Assembly (NCBI RefSeq): GCF_016742955.1
Contig: NZ_JABBYC010000006.1
Location: 62,001-126,000 of the forward strand
Direction of reading: 5' to 3'
Origin: Myceligenerans indicum
GTDB taxonomy: Bacteria > Actinomycetota > Actinomycetes > Actinomycetales > Cellulomonadaceae
DNA length: 64,000 nt
The notes under the pieces are model-generated. The model had not been told where the DNA came from. It was given only the letters and a program-made list of their open reading frames with translations, and ran no database searches. Made by a program: the position numbers and the translations under genes. Shown in pieces: positions 39,351 through 48,513 of this stretch (within the stretch, counting starts at the first letter, position 1; every line of letters begins with the position of its first letter).

Positions 39351-40451
39351 TCAGCCCTCGACGGTGAACGTCTCCAGGTCGATGCCGTATCCGTCGAGGA
39401 CGGAGGCCGCGACCGCGACATCCTTGTCGTCGAAGAACTGCTTCCACTGCCCGATCGATCCGTCACGCGTGAAGTAGCCGTCAAGCTTGACGACCATCGA
39501 TCGGCCAGCTTTGTCTTCCATGGCATGGATCGTCGAGATGTCCGAGAGTGCCAGCGCGCGGTCGACCGCCTCTTCCTCAAGCGGAAGGCCGAGGAACCGA
39601 ACGACATCCCGGAACCGGCCGGCCGGATCTTCCTTGAGATCCTCGTACGCCGCGACGAACGTCGTCTCGTCGTCCCTGTAGGCGTCCAGAGTCAGGTAGT
39701 GCTTCGAGTACGTGTCGAGCATGGACACGATGACGTCCCGCGGGTGCTCGGCCCTGCCCCGGTTCTGCGGCCGCTGCTTGATCGTGTAGTGGAAGAGCGA
39801 GATGACGTAGTCCAGCGGGTTCCGGTAGAGCATGATCTTCTTGCCGGGGCTGAACACGAACGGGTCGAACTGGCCGCTGAAATGCTGCATCGTCACATCC
39901 GAGATGCCGTGCCCGGCCAGAAGGCCCGACGGCACCCGATATGGCTCTGCTTCGCGGAAGAACTGCCAGCGGTTGTTCCCGTAGTAGTCCCGCAAGAGTT
40001 CCTTGTACGAGATCGGACGGTCCTCGCCCGGGTTGTCCAGGCAGCGGGCATAGTTGGTCAGGAAGAACCTCATCCAGTGTGTGCCGGATTTCTGGATGGT
40101 GGCGATGGTGACGACGTCGTCCTGGTGCAGCGACGCGAACGCGGAAGCGAACTCCTCCCCGCGGGCGGACATCAGCGTCCCGGACTGCCAGCGGGCGTAG
40201 TCGCTGAGATACCGCATCACGTCGCCGGGGTTGTCCGGGATCGCTTCGAGGGCGGTTGCCGTGTCGCCGGCATGAATGGCGTGAAGAACCAGCGCCATCC
40301 GGCCGGCATCGGTGTTCGGTGTGCGGTGGCGCGCCATTCTGTCCCAGTCGTGGGTGAGGAGCGCGCGCTCCTGTGGCGTGACGGAGGAGGAACGCCCGAA
40401 GAGCTTCCGCAGCCCCTGCCGCGCCGTGTCCAGGTGAGCTGACGAGCTCAC
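39351..40451 (-). CDS. Sulfotransferase of the cytosolic (SULT-like) type
   Basis: A 366-residue enzyme with all hallmarks of PF00685-type sulfotransferases: 5'-phosphosulfate loop TIQKSGTHWMRFFLTN (Lys121), 3'-phosphate motif YRNPLDYVISLFHY (Arg210, Ser218), YEDLKEDP, and the C-terminal TRDGSIGQWKQFF at 328-340, matching the RKGxxGDWKxxF signature. A His near residue 181 could be the catalytic base. The first 100 residues are an extra helical region. GTG at 40451 overlaps the stop of the GT42-GT8 fusion gene (GTGA), so sulfation is translationally tied to that glycosyltransferase. Confidence 0.88.
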   Translation of the reverse strand: MSSSAHLDTARQGLRKLFGRSSSVTPQERALLTHDWDRMARHRTPNTDAGRMALVLHAIHAGDTATALEAIPDNPGDVMRYLSDYARWQSGTLMSARGEEFASAFASLHQDDVVTIATIQKSGTHWMRFFLTNYARCLDNPGEDRPISYKELLRDYYGNNRWQFFREAEPYRVPSGLLAGHGISDVTMQHFSGQFDPFVFSPGKKIMLYRNPLDYVISLFHYTIKQRPQNRGRAEHPRDVIVSMLDTYSKHYLTLDAYRDDETTFVAAYEDLKEDPAGRFRDVVRFLGLPLEEEAVDRALALSDISTIHAMEDKAGRSMVVKLDGYFTRDGSIGQWKQFFDDKDVAVAASVLDGYGIDLETFTVEG

Positions 40452-42373
40452 TGGGAATCACCTCTGATCTTCCTGGAGTAGGAACGAGCCCGTGCGAGCA
40501 CGATGTCACGCACCAGCGACTTGCTGGGCTGCATGCGGTATGCACGCGTCAGGATGCGCGCGGCATCGGAGTGCCGTCCCAGCCGACGATAGGCGATGGC
40601 CAGCTCCCGGCACTCCGCCGGTGTGGGCTCGCGCTTCTCCAGGACGTCCTCGAGAACGTGGATGGCCTCGCCGGCCTGGTTCGTCCGGTTGAACCGCTGC
40701 GCCTGACGGAACGGGCTCAGCGACCCCGCCTCCGGCGGCTTCCCGCCCGCGACCTCGTGCCGCAGGTCGCGGATGAGCTCGTCCTTCTCCCAGTCCCTCA
40801 GGTGGCGCAGCCACGCGTAGTCGAGCTGCTCGTAGCGCTCACCCTTCGCCGTCGGCTCCCACGGCTTGCGCCCCACGTAGTGCAGGACCTTGACGTCCTC
40901 CTCGTGGAACGTCTGCGGGTGGTGGGAGTACATGCGCTTGGTGGTGTTGTACTCGATGCCGAGCTTGCGCCAGCCGTCGAAGAACTCGTTGAGGAAGCCT
41001 TGGTCCCCGCCGTCGTACGACGTCGTGCGCCGGAGCTGCGGCATCATCCGCTCGAACATCCCATGGTCCGGCGTCACGGCGAAGACGCCGGAGTTGAAGA
41101 TCTGCCCGTCGGGCTGGTCGAGCCCGGCGTCCGGGACGGCGGCGAAGTCGTCACCGTCGAACAGGTCGTCGACGTTCTGGAAGATGACGGTGTCGCTGTC
41201 GAGGTAGGCGACCCGGTCCAGGAAGTCGAGGCGGAACACGTGCAGCTTCGTGTACGTGGCGGCGAATCGCGACTGGATCTTGTTCCCGCCCGAGTTCATC
41301 GGGTTGCGGATGCCGGGGATCTCGATCGTCGTGATGCCGCTCGACGCGAGGGCCAGGCGATCGGCGTCCGGCGTGACCAGCGCGATCAGGGGAACGTCCG
41401 AGACCTCTCGGAGCGAGTTCGCCAAGGCGCGTGCACCGTGGTGGTACGCGCCGGAGACGACCGTGACGAACGCGCACTTCCGGCCGTCGATCTCCTTCCA
41501 CAGCGGAGCGTCCACCTTGGGCACGACGCCGGTGGTTCGCTCCCCCACCTCGGGCAGTTCGAGGTCGACCGTGTCCTTCGACGCCGCCACCGCGTCCGGC
41601 GTCCCGGGTTCCAGATGGGGACGGTCCGTGAGGTCCTCGGCCTGCGGCACGAACAGGTGCAGCGTGTCCGACTGACTCACCGAGCGGACGGTGGCGTCAG
41701 GGAACTCGGCGAGGCACGAGCGGAGGAAGGCCAGGTCCGTGTCCAGGCCGTGAGCGGACTCGTAGCCCGGGGTCAGGTCCTTGTCCTTGAGCGCCGACTC
41801 GGCCGCCTGGGTGACCGTGTACCCGTAGCGGCTGTCCTTGGCCTCGTAGAGGTCGATACCGGCGAGATAGACCTCGCGGAACCCGACACCGAGACCGAAC
41901 GCGAGGGCCTGCAGCCCCGTGGTGGGGAGCCCGGGCCGACTCATGAACGCGCGCGCGAGGCGCGGGTGCCGGGACGGGATCGACCAGGAGTCGAGCTCCT
42001 CGACGCCATCGCCCATCGGCTCGAGGCTGTACTGGTCACCGTCGCGCAGCGCCGCATGCCGCATCGGGCTGAGGATTCGGTCGACCTCGTAGCGCTTCGC
42101 ACGGATCTCGTCCTGAAGTAGCGTCTCCATCTTCTCGTTGGGGATGGCGCTGAAGTAACCGTCGACCCGCCTGCCGAAGTGGTAGTTGCTCTCCAGGAAG
42201 AACCAGTTCATCCGGAACACGACCACGTCCGCGGGAATCCGGTGATAAGGAGGCATCGCCGACGACGGGCCGTTGCCGACGATGAGCAGGGGCCTGTCGA
42301 TCAGGTCGGCGAACGATGCGATCTCGGCCTCGCCCGGCTCGCGGCCGAGCGGCACGCTACGCATGGTGGGCAT
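40448..42373 (-). CDS. GT42 sialyltransferase-like / GT8-like fusion with helical repeat tail
   Basis: A 641-residue fusion. Residues 27-245 resemble Campylobacter CstI/CstII (GT42): IVGNGPSS with Asn34, VFRMNWFFLE with Asn56, LAGIDLYEAKDSRYGY with Tyr176 and Tyr183, and SAHGLDTDLAFL with His208. These align with the CMP-binding Asn and catalytic Tyr/His of CstII. Residues 298-515 are a GT8 glycogenin-like domain: DSD 392-394, FNSGVF, GGDQGFLN and HYVGRKPW. Residues 555-625 look TPR-like. It would add a CMP-activated nonulosonic acid and a second, UDP-activated sugar. ATG 42373 has GGGAAG upstream. Confidence 0.8.
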   Translation of the reverse strand: MPTMRSVPLGREPGEAEIASFADLIDRPLLIVGNGPSSAMPPYHRIPADVVVFRMNWFFLESNYHFGRRVDGYFSAIPNEKMETLLQDEIRAKRYEVDRILSPMRHAALRDGDQYSLEPMGDGVEELDSWSIPSRHPRLARAFMSRPGLPTTGLQALAFGLGVGFREVYLAGIDLYEAKDSRYGYTVTQAAESALKDKDLTPGYESAHGLDTDLAFLRSCLAEFPDATVRSVSQSDTLHLFVPQAEDLTDRPHLEPGTPDAVAASKDTVDLELPEVGERTTGVVPKVDAPLWKEIDGRKCAFVTVVSGAYHHGARALANSLREVSDVPLIALVTPDADRLALASSGITTIEIPGIRNPMNSGGNKIQSRFAATYTKLHVFRLDFLDRVAYLDSDTVIFQNVDDLFDGDDFAAVPDAGLDQPDGQIFNSGVFAVTPDHGMFERMMPQLRRTTSYDGGDQGFLNEFFDGWRKLGIEYNTTKRMYSHHPQTFHEEDVKVLHYVGRKPWEPTAKGERYEQLDYAWLRHLRDWEKDELIRDLRHEVAGGKPPEAGSLSPFRQAQRFNRTNQAGEAIHVLEDVLEKREPTPAECRELAIAYRRLGRHSDAARILTRAYRMQPSKSLVRDIVLARARSYSRKIRGDSQ

Positions 42374-42466
42374 CGGTGACTTCCCTTTCAGTGGATCTGG
42401 TCGAGTCTGTGTCCGGTGCGAACGGTGAGCCGGGCGCGTCAGGGACTCTGTGCACGCCGCGGCGCG

Positions 42467-44563
42467 TCATCCCGCGTTCGCGATCTCTGCCGCCGCCGAG
42501 CGGACGTGCGGCAGGAGGACCTGCTGACGCTCCACGACGTCTGCACGATATCGGTCTTCGTGGCTCAGGACGTCGATGGCACGCTCTGCGAGAAGTTCAC
42601 CCAATTTCTCCTCGCCGACATCGCATCCCCATTCCAGCCGGTCGATGTCTTCGAGGAAATACCGCATCTTCGGGTGCGACACGATGCTCAGGATCGGCGT
42701 GCCGAGCCCGAACGGGATCATGCCGGCGTGGCCACGCATGCCGATGACGAGCGAGGACTCCGCGTAGACGGCGAGCGCGTCCGCCTGATCCATGTCCTGC
42801 AGATCGATGAGCGGAAGCTCGAGGCCATGGGCGTCGGCGAGATCCCTCGCGAGCTTGCGGTCGCCGCGCGTATGCGCCACCACCTGGACGTCCGCGCCCA
42901 CGCCCGCGCCGCGTACCTTCTCGGTGAACCCGACGATCTGTTCCAGGAAGTCGGCGTAGCCGGCGCTGAACCGGCGTTCGCTGCGGTCGAACGCCGCGTT
43001 GAGCAGGATCCTGCCGGTTCCGGACCGCCCCGGAGCGATGCCCGGGCGGAGGTGCCGCAGCACCGTCGTGGGGCACGGCACGAACCGCACCTTGTCGTGC
43101 AGGTCCGCGGGAAGCATCTCGGTCACCCGCGACATCGACCCGGTGTTGCGCAGGCCGAGGAACTCGCACTTGCGCGTGAACGCCTCGAGGCTGCGCGGGA
43201 ACAGGTCGCCGGTGAACCGCTGCCCCTGGAAGAGATTGAAGCCGACCGCGAAGGCGTAGACCGGGACCCGCAGGGCTTCGAGCGATTCCCGGGGCACGTT
43301 CCACTGCCAGCCGCTGTTGCCGTTGGGAGACGTGTCGGGCAGGAACAGTCCCCCGCCACCGACGACGAGCCCACGCTGCTCGTTGGCGATCCGGGTGAAC
43401 TCCTCGTCGAACACCTGGTGTGCGTGGAACGACACCCACCTCGAGGAGTCGCTCGAGGAACCCGCCTCGTCGACGGCGTCACGGACGGCGTCCGGCAGGA
43501 CGATGTCCCCGAAGTTCTCGCCGGGCCCGACGTAGAACGCGACATGCCCCAACCCGCCGTGGGGGGCGTCCGCCTCGCTCGGGGTGACGGGGTCCTGCGA
43601 GCGCTCCAGGACGGCGCGGACGGAGACTCGTGACGAGCCCTGCCGGAGCGCCTTGCGTCCGAGGTGATAGGCGGCGTCGTCGTCGTGCACGATCCAGGCG
43701 ACCTTTGCCGCGGCGGCGGTCCCGGACCCGCTGTCCGCGAGCAGGTACATGTGTCGCGCGGCGTCGTAGCTGCTGATCGCCGAGAGGCTGTTCGCGGCAG
43801 CCAGGCAGAACTGCTCGCTGATGGTCCCCGTCCGGGCGAAGGAGGCTCGCAACAGGTCGAGAGCTCCGGGGTGGTTGCCGGCGGTCGCGACCCAGGCGGC
43901 ATTGTCGACGGCGAGCTCCAGCGCCTCGGGCTCCTTCGCCCGGATGGCGTCGAAGCCGCGTGGGACGGACTCGGTGAGAAGCTCTCCGAAGGGCCGGACG
44001 TCGCCCGACAGCAGCGCGGCGACCAGATACCGGGCGCACGCGAGCGCCGCGTCCTCCGGGCGACCGAACGACGCGGTCAGCACGGCGCGTCGGAGCGTCT
44101 CGAAGCCTGGCTGGTCTTCACGGGTGCGGACCAGTTCACGGATTCGGCGGATCCTGGCGAGCTCGGACACCTGCCGCTCCACGTTCCGCTTCCGGCGCTC
44201 GACCGATCCCGTGCCCTTGGACGCCGCGTAGAAGTAGTCCGTGGCCAGTGCGTCGTCTCCGGCCAGGCCGGCCGCCAGCCCGGCGAGACGGTTGCTCTCG
44301 GGAGACGCCGCGTCGGCGACGAGCAGCGCGACGAGCGTCGCGGCACCGTCCTTGTCCCAGTCGCCGAGGGCAGCCTCGACGCCGTGCACCATGGCGTCGT
44401 GCAGCGGGGCGACGTCCGTCCAGGCCGTCCGGCCGGCCTTGAGGTCACGAGCCGTTCGCCGGTCGAGCCGTGGAAATGTGCCGGTGACGGACCTGAGGGC
44501 GCTCGCCACCTCGGCCGCGCGACGCGAATTCGCACGACGGCTGGAGGGGTCAAGTTTCTGCAC
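42467..44563 (-). CDS. Polysaccharide pyruvyl transferase family protein with TPR-like N-terminal half
   Basis: A 698-residue protein. The C-terminal ~350 residues belong to the polysaccharide pyruvyl transferase family (PF04230): FGDIVLPDAVRDA, VVGGGGLFLPDTSPN, FLGLRNTGS and MRGHAGMIPFGLGTPIL. Members add ketal pyruvate from PEP to sugar residues. The N-terminal ~330 residues are Ala-rich helices resembling TPR repeats, perhaps for docking. It heads the minus-strand run PPT, GT42-GT8, SULT. GTG at 44563 has a near-consensus TATGAT 7 bases upstream and no ribosome site. Pyruvyl activity is a family inference. Confidence 0.8.
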   Translation of the reverse strand: MQKLDPSSRRANSRRAAEVASALRSVTGTFPRLDRRTARDLKAGRTAWTDVAPLHDAMVHGVEAALGDWDKDGAATLVALLVADAASPESNRLAGLAAGLAGDDALATDYFYAASKGTGSVERRKRNVERQVSELARIRRIRELVRTREDQPGFETLRRAVLTASFGRPEDAALACARYLVAALLSGDVRPFGELLTESVPRGFDAIRAKEPEALELAVDNAAWVATAGNHPGALDLLRASFARTGTISEQFCLAAANSLSAISSYDAARHMYLLADSGSGTAAAAKVAWIVHDDDAAYHLGRKALRQGSSRVSVRAVLERSQDPVTPSEADAPHGGLGHVAFYVGPGENFGDIVLPDAVRDAVDEAGSSSDSSRWVSFHAHQVFDEEFTRIANEQRGLVVGGGGLFLPDTSPNGNSGWQWNVPRESLEALRVPVYAFAVGFNLFQGQRFTGDLFPRSLEAFTRKCEFLGLRNTGSMSRVTEMLPADLHDKVRFVPCPTTVLRHLRPGIAPGRSGTGRILLNAAFDRSERRFSAGYADFLEQIVGFTEKVRGAGVGADVQVVAHTRGDRKLARDLADAHGLELPLIDLQDMDQADALAVYAESSLVIGMRGHAGMIPFGLGTPILSIVSHPKMRYFLEDIDRLEWGCDVGEEKLGELLAERAIDVLSHEDRYRADVVERQQVLLPHVRSAAAEIANAG

Positions 44564-44569
44564 CGGGTG

Positions 44570-44575
44570 ATCATA
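44570..44575 (-). promoter_or_regulatory. -10 element of a leaderless start (pyruvyl transferase gene)
   Basis: TATGAT on the minus strand ends 7 bases before the GTG at 44563. It is the closest to TATAAT of the leaderless-type elements seen here, in the divergent spacer with manB. Confidence 0.65.
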
Positions 44576-44667
44576 GAACGGTCGGCCAGGTGTGATGTAC
44601 GAGATCGAGGAAGGGTGCCCGATACCGGCACGAGCCTCGACGTCTGTCGCCGGGCGGTCAGCATCCG

Positions 44668-44673
44668 TAGGAT
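44668..44673 (+). promoter_or_regulatory. -10 element of a leaderless start (manB)
   Basis: TAGGAT ends 7 bases before the GTG at 44680. A TGTCGC lies 17 bases farther upstream as a weak -35. Confidence 0.6.
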
Positions 44674-44679
44674 GTCCGC

Positions 44680-46158
44680 GTGAGGATTGACCTGCACGCC
44701 CTCATCAAGGCGTATGACGTCCGGGGCACGGTGCCCGAGCCCTTCTCCCCCGACGTGGCCCGCGCCATCGGCACCGCTTTCGCCCGCGAGGTGGTACTTC
44801 CTGCCGTCGGCGACAGCACCGGGAGCCGGCCCGGGATCGTCGTCGGGCACGACATGCGGGACTCCGGCCCTGAACTCGTCGAGGCGTTCACCGCCGGGGT
44901 CGTAGCCCTGGGCGTGGACGTGACACGGATCGGCCTCTGCTCCACAGACGGGCTGTACCACGCGTCGGGCGCCCTGGATCTGCCAGGGGCGATGTTCACC
45001 GCGAGCCACAATCCTGCCGAGTACAACGGCATCAAGCTGTGCCGCGCCGGCGCGCGGCCGGTCGGCGAGGACTCAGGCCTCACGCAGGTCCGCGCCACCG
45101 CCCAGGCAATCCTGGACGGCGCGGCCCAGCCACCGTCATCCGCCGGCACCGGAGAGGTGCACGACAAGGAGACGCTCGCCGAGTACGCGACATTCCTGCG
45201 GGATCTCGTGGACCTCTCGGCCATCCGGCCGCTCAAGGTCGTGGTCGACGCGGGGAACGGTATGGGCGGGCACACCGTCCCGGCGGTCCTCGGCACAGCG
45301 GCGGGGCTCCCGGAGCTACCGCTGCAGATCGTGCCGATGTACTTCGACCTGGACGGCACCTTCCCCAACCACGAGGCGAACCCCCTGGAGCCGGAGAACC
45401 TGCTGGACCTGCAGGCCGCCGTCATCGCGCACGGCGCGGACATCGGCCTCGCCTTCGACGGCGACGCCGATCGCTGTTTCGTCGTCGACGAGAAGGGCGT
45501 CGCGGTTTCGCCCTCGGCCATCACCACGCTGGTCGGGCTGCGCGAGGTCGAGAAGGAGAAGGCCGCGGGCCGCGAAGCGACGGTGATCCACAACCTCATC
45601 ACCTCCCGTGCCGTCCCGGACCTCCTCTCCGCGGCGGGTGCCACCACGGTCCGGACCCGTGTGGGCCACTCGTTCATCAAGGCGCACATGGCGAGGCACG
45701 ATGCCGTGTTCGGCGGCGAGCACAGCGCGCACTACTACTTCCGGGACTTCTTCTTCGCGGACACCGGAATGCTCGCCGCCATGCACGTGCTCGCCGCGCT
45801 CGGGGAGCAGTCGAACCCGCTGAGTGCGCTGGGCGAGATGTACGAACCGTACGTCGCCTCGGGTGAGATCAACTCGCGTGTGGCCGATGTGCCGGCCGCC
45901 CGTGCCCGCGTGTACGAGGCGTACGTGACGCAGGAGGGTGCCGGGCAGGTCGAGGTCGACGAGCTCGATGGCCTCACGGTGTCGCACTGGGACGGACATC
46001 CGCAATGGTGGTTCAATCTGCGCGCGTCCAACACGGAGCCGCTGCTTCGGCTCAACGTCGAGGCCGCGGACCACGACATGATGGAGAAGGTGCGCGACGA
46101 CGTCCTGTTGCTCGTGCGGGGTCCGGCTGCTTCGTCCGAGGGAGAAGAGACATCGTGA
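44680..46158 (+). CDS. manB: Phosphomannomutase/phosphoglucomutase
   Basis: Converts mannose 6-phosphate to mannose 1-phosphate (and possibly glucose phosphates), giving GDP-mannose precursors. The 492-residue protein has the phosphoserine loop TASHNPAEYNGIK with catalytic Ser109, the Mg-binding loop DGDADRC near residue 262, the sugar-binding GGEHSAHYYF, and RASNTEPLLRLNVE in the C-terminal phosphate-binding domain. Start and size are typical. It overlaps the Trm112-like gene by GTGA, the standard actinobacterial manB neighbour. Confidence 0.95.
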   Translation: MRIDLHALIKAYDVRGTVPEPFSPDVARAIGTAFAREVVLPAVGDSTGSRPGIVVGHDMRDSGPELVEAFTAGVVALGVDVTRIGLCSTDGLYHASGALDLPGAMFTASHNPAEYNGIKLCRAGARPVGEDSGLTQVRATAQAILDGAAQPPSSAGTGEVHDKETLAEYATFLRDLVDLSAIRPLKVVVDAGNGMGGHTVPAVLGTAAGLPELPLQIVPMYFDLDGTFPNHEANPLEPENLLDLQAAVIAHGADIGLAFDGDADRCFVVDEKGVAVSPSAITTLVGLREVEKEKAAGREATVIHNLITSRAVPDLLSAAGATTVRTRVGHSFIKAHMARHDAVFGGEHSAHYYFRDFFFADTGMLAAMHVLAALGEQSNPLSALGEMYEPYVASGEINSRVADVPAARARVYEAYVTQEGAGQVEVDELDGLTVSHWDGHPQWWFNLRASNTEPLLRLNVEAADHDMMEKVRDDVLLLVRGPAASSEGEETS

Positions 46159-46355
46159 GCACTGACAGGAGTGAGGCGCTGATGCCATGGGTGCGCGAGA
46201 TCCTGCGCTGCCCCGTGACCGGTGCGACGCTGACGGACGGTACGGGCCCCGACGGTGAACCGGAGCTGCATTCGACCAGCCGTGAGCGGCCGCTCGCCTA
46301 CCCGGTGCGCGAGGGTATCCCGGTACTGCTGGCGTCGGACGCCCGCCAGCTCTGA
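46155..46355 (+). CDS. Trm112-like small protein
   Basis: A 66-residue protein of the Trm112/YcaR-like family (EILRCPVTGATL, then ELHSTSRERPLAYPVREGIPVLL). Only one cysteine remains of the usual zinc set, as in many actinobacterial copies. Trm112 partners methyltransferases in eukaryotes; the bacterial role is unknown, but genomic linkage to manB is conserved. GTG 46155 overlaps the manB stop; an ATG at 46182 with AGGAG upstream is an alternative start. Confidence 0.8.
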   Translation: MSTDRSEALMPWVREILRCPVTGATLTDGTGPDGEPELHSTSRERPLAYPVREGIPVLLASDARQL

Positions 46356-46411
46356 GGGCCGCCATCGAACTCGCGGAACCGCTCCGGGCACCCTTTTGCA
46401 GCCACACCCCC

Positions 46412-46420
46412 TGATACTCT
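46412..46420 (+). promoter_or_regulatory. Extended -10-like element before the GT8 gene
   Basis: TGATACTCT includes TACTCT (46415-46420) with an upstream TG. It lies in the 156-base spacer between the Trm112-like and GT8 genes. No well-spaced -35 was found. Confidence 0.35.
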
Positions 46421-46511
46421 GACGCGGCCCACGGGCATGTCGGCCGGATTTTCTTGAGTGGCTGCCCGGTTCCCAACGGACACAGGAGACGCGCGGGACG
46501 CGCAAACACCC

Positions 46512-48176
46512 ATGGCATTCCTGACTCGAAAGCGTTCCGTGCCGGCCGACGTCGGACCACACCTCGCGGCGAACCAGGAGTTCGCCGATTTCCTCCGGGA
46601 CACCGGCCAACTTGCCGTTCGGATCGCCCCGAGCGCGTCGTGGCCGAACATTCGTCTCACTCGCAGGATTCTCCGGCTCCAGACCACCGTGTCCGGGGAG
46701 TTGGCGGGCCTCTCCGGCCGTGCCGCAGTCGACACGGGACACGTCGCGTGGCACGAGATGGCGACCAGGGCGGTCGACACGATCCTGGCGGTCGGCAAGG
46801 ACCTGCTCAAGGACCACCCGGATCTTGCGGCTCGAGCCGCATCGCTGGTCGTCGACATTCACGAGAACCCCACCGCCGTCGCCGATCTCGCGAACCGCTC
46901 ACGCCTGCGATCAGCTCGCCTCATGAAGCAGGCAAGGGACACGGAGCCCGCTCTGAAGCCCACGCTGCACCTCGCCGTGACCCGGGCGCTGCTCGGCGAG
47001 GTCGACATCTCCGATGTCCTCCCCGTGCTGAAGCGCGCGTTCGATGCTCCGCGTGATCCCGCCGTCCGGTCGGCCGCGCGCACGCTGGCGGGCCGCGTGC
47101 CGGGTGACGGCCCGGCCGTTCACCACAAGGCCTATGCCGCATTCGTGGACGACAACTATTTCGAGGGCTTCGTGACCCTCCTGAAGAGCCTCCTCCTCAC
47201 GAGCACCGTGAAGGACACGGATATCGTCGTGTTGCACGACGGTCTGGAACCGCGAAACGTGCTCCGTGCGCGCCAGCTGTATCCCGCCATACGGTTCGTG
47301 CGCGTGGACCCGACTCCCTACCTGTCATACGTCAAGGGCGACACGACCAACTATCTCTACGTCAAGGCGTACCTCATCCTGGACGTATTCCGTCGCCTGC
47401 GCTATGACAAGGTGGTCACGCTGGACACGGACATGGTGGTGCTCAAGGACATCGGCCACCTCTTCGACCGCGACTCGGCGTTCGCGGCGGTACCGCAGTT
47501 CTTCGACTCGGACGGTGGCCGCAAGCTGAACAGCGGGCTCATGGTGTTCGACAGCACCTGCATGACCGACGAGTTCGTCGCCCGCATCGACGCCGTCGGG
47601 CTGTCCGGTGACTACGAGCTGGAGCGGCACGACCAAGGGGTGCTGACCGCGGTGCTCGATGGTGAGTACGAACGGCTCGGCCGCGAGCTCAACTGGGTGA
47701 AGCGGGCGACCCGGCCGGGAGAGTCGTTGCCCGAGGACGTCAGCGTCCTGCACTTCACCGGACGCTTCAAGCCATGGCAGGGCGGCGAGCAGGGCTATCA
47801 CCTCGTCGAGGAGCGGTGGCACGAGTACGCCGTCGGCGACGTCGCTCACATGTGCCGGTATGTCACGCAGACTCCCGATGACACCGCGACCGGCACGCAG
47901 TTGCTCCAGTGGTACGAGAGGCTCTTGGCCGAGGTCCCCGCCGACCAGCGTCAGTTCCTTGCCGAGGGCCGGCGGCCGACCGACGCGTCGGATGACGCCG
48001 CGGCAGGTACGGTGGCACTCCTCGAGGCCGTACAGGCAGGTCGATTCGACGCACCCTTGACCCAGGCCGTGCGCTATGCCGCAACGAACGATTGGGAACG
48101 CGCAGAGTTGCTCGGGCAGCTTGCGCTCTTTGACAAAGCCGACGGCGCGGAAGCGTTTCTCGCAAACCTGAGTTGA
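46512..48176 (+). CDS. GT8-family glycosyltransferase with helical extension
   Basis: A 554-residue protein. The first ~210 residues are helical and unrecognised. A GT8 domain covers about 215-430: HHKAYAAFVDDNYFEGFVTLLKSL, the metal-binding DTD at 305-307, LNSGLMVFDS, RHDQGVL and HFTGRFKPW, the last paralleling HYVGRKPW in the GT42-GT8 fusion. The C-terminal part is again helical. It likely uses a UDP-sugar with retention. Start choice is uncertain: ATG 46512 is taken, with an in-frame GTG at 46458. It lies between manB-Trm112 and the second pyruvyl-transferase-like gene. Confidence 0.82.
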   Translation: MAFLTRKRSVPADVGPHLAANQEFADFLRDTGQLAVRIAPSASWPNIRLTRRILRLQTTVSGELAGLSGRAAVDTGHVAWHEMATRAVDTILAVGKDLLKDHPDLAARAASLVVDIHENPTAVADLANRSRLRSARLMKQARDTEPALKPTLHLAVTRALLGEVDISDVLPVLKRAFDAPRDPAVRSAARTLAGRVPGDGPAVHHKAYAAFVDDNYFEGFVTLLKSLLLTSTVKDTDIVVLHDGLEPRNVLRARQLYPAIRFVRVDPTPYLSYVKGDTTNYLYVKAYLILDVFRRLRYDKVVTLDTDMVVLKDIGHLFDRDSAFAAVPQFFDSDGGRKLNSGLMVFDSTCMTDEFVARIDAVGLSGDYELERHDQGVLTAVLDGEYERLGRELNWVKRATRPGESLPEDVSVLHFTGRFKPWQGGEQGYHLVEERWHEYAVGDVAHMCRYVTQTPDDTATGTQLLQWYERLLAEVPADQRQFLAEGRRPTDASDDAAAGTVALLEAVQAGRFDAPLTQAVRYAATNDWERAELLGQLALFDKADGAEAFLANLS

Positions 48177-48513
48177 GGGTGCGGCGGGCGCCCAAGGGCT
48201 GGGCCCACGCACATTGGCGCGCACAGCCCGGTGCTATCCTTCCCCAGGCCATTTCACGCCGTGGACCCGGTGGCTCGGGGAGATCGAGCGCGCTCCCGCC
48301 GTCGAACAGAGTCCTGCACGAGGTGGTGACGAGTGACCTCTCGAGCGGCGTGCCGACCTCACGGTGAGCAAGGCGAAGTCACCTGATCCTCGCGGCGGGA
48401 AGTGACCGATCCGTTCACAAACGCTCCGCTGTCCCCGGACGGTGGACCCAGCAGTTCTGACCACAGCGATCAAGGATGGTGCCCGTGCATTCCGAGAACC
48501 GGGACGTGACTCG
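48177..48513 (+). other. 337-base spacer between GT8 and pyruvyl transferase genes
   Basis: No convincing gene is seen. A promoter-like pair (TTGGCG at 48214 with TATCCT at 48235-48240, 15-base spacer) could start a long leader of about 260 bases. The longest possible small ORFs here (for example 13 codons from 48364) have no supporting ribosome site. Confidence 0.4.

Noticed and set aside
48177-48513. Small ORFs or a riboswitch in the 337-base spacer
   Set aside because: No ribosome site, conserved structure or protein-like composition was recognised.
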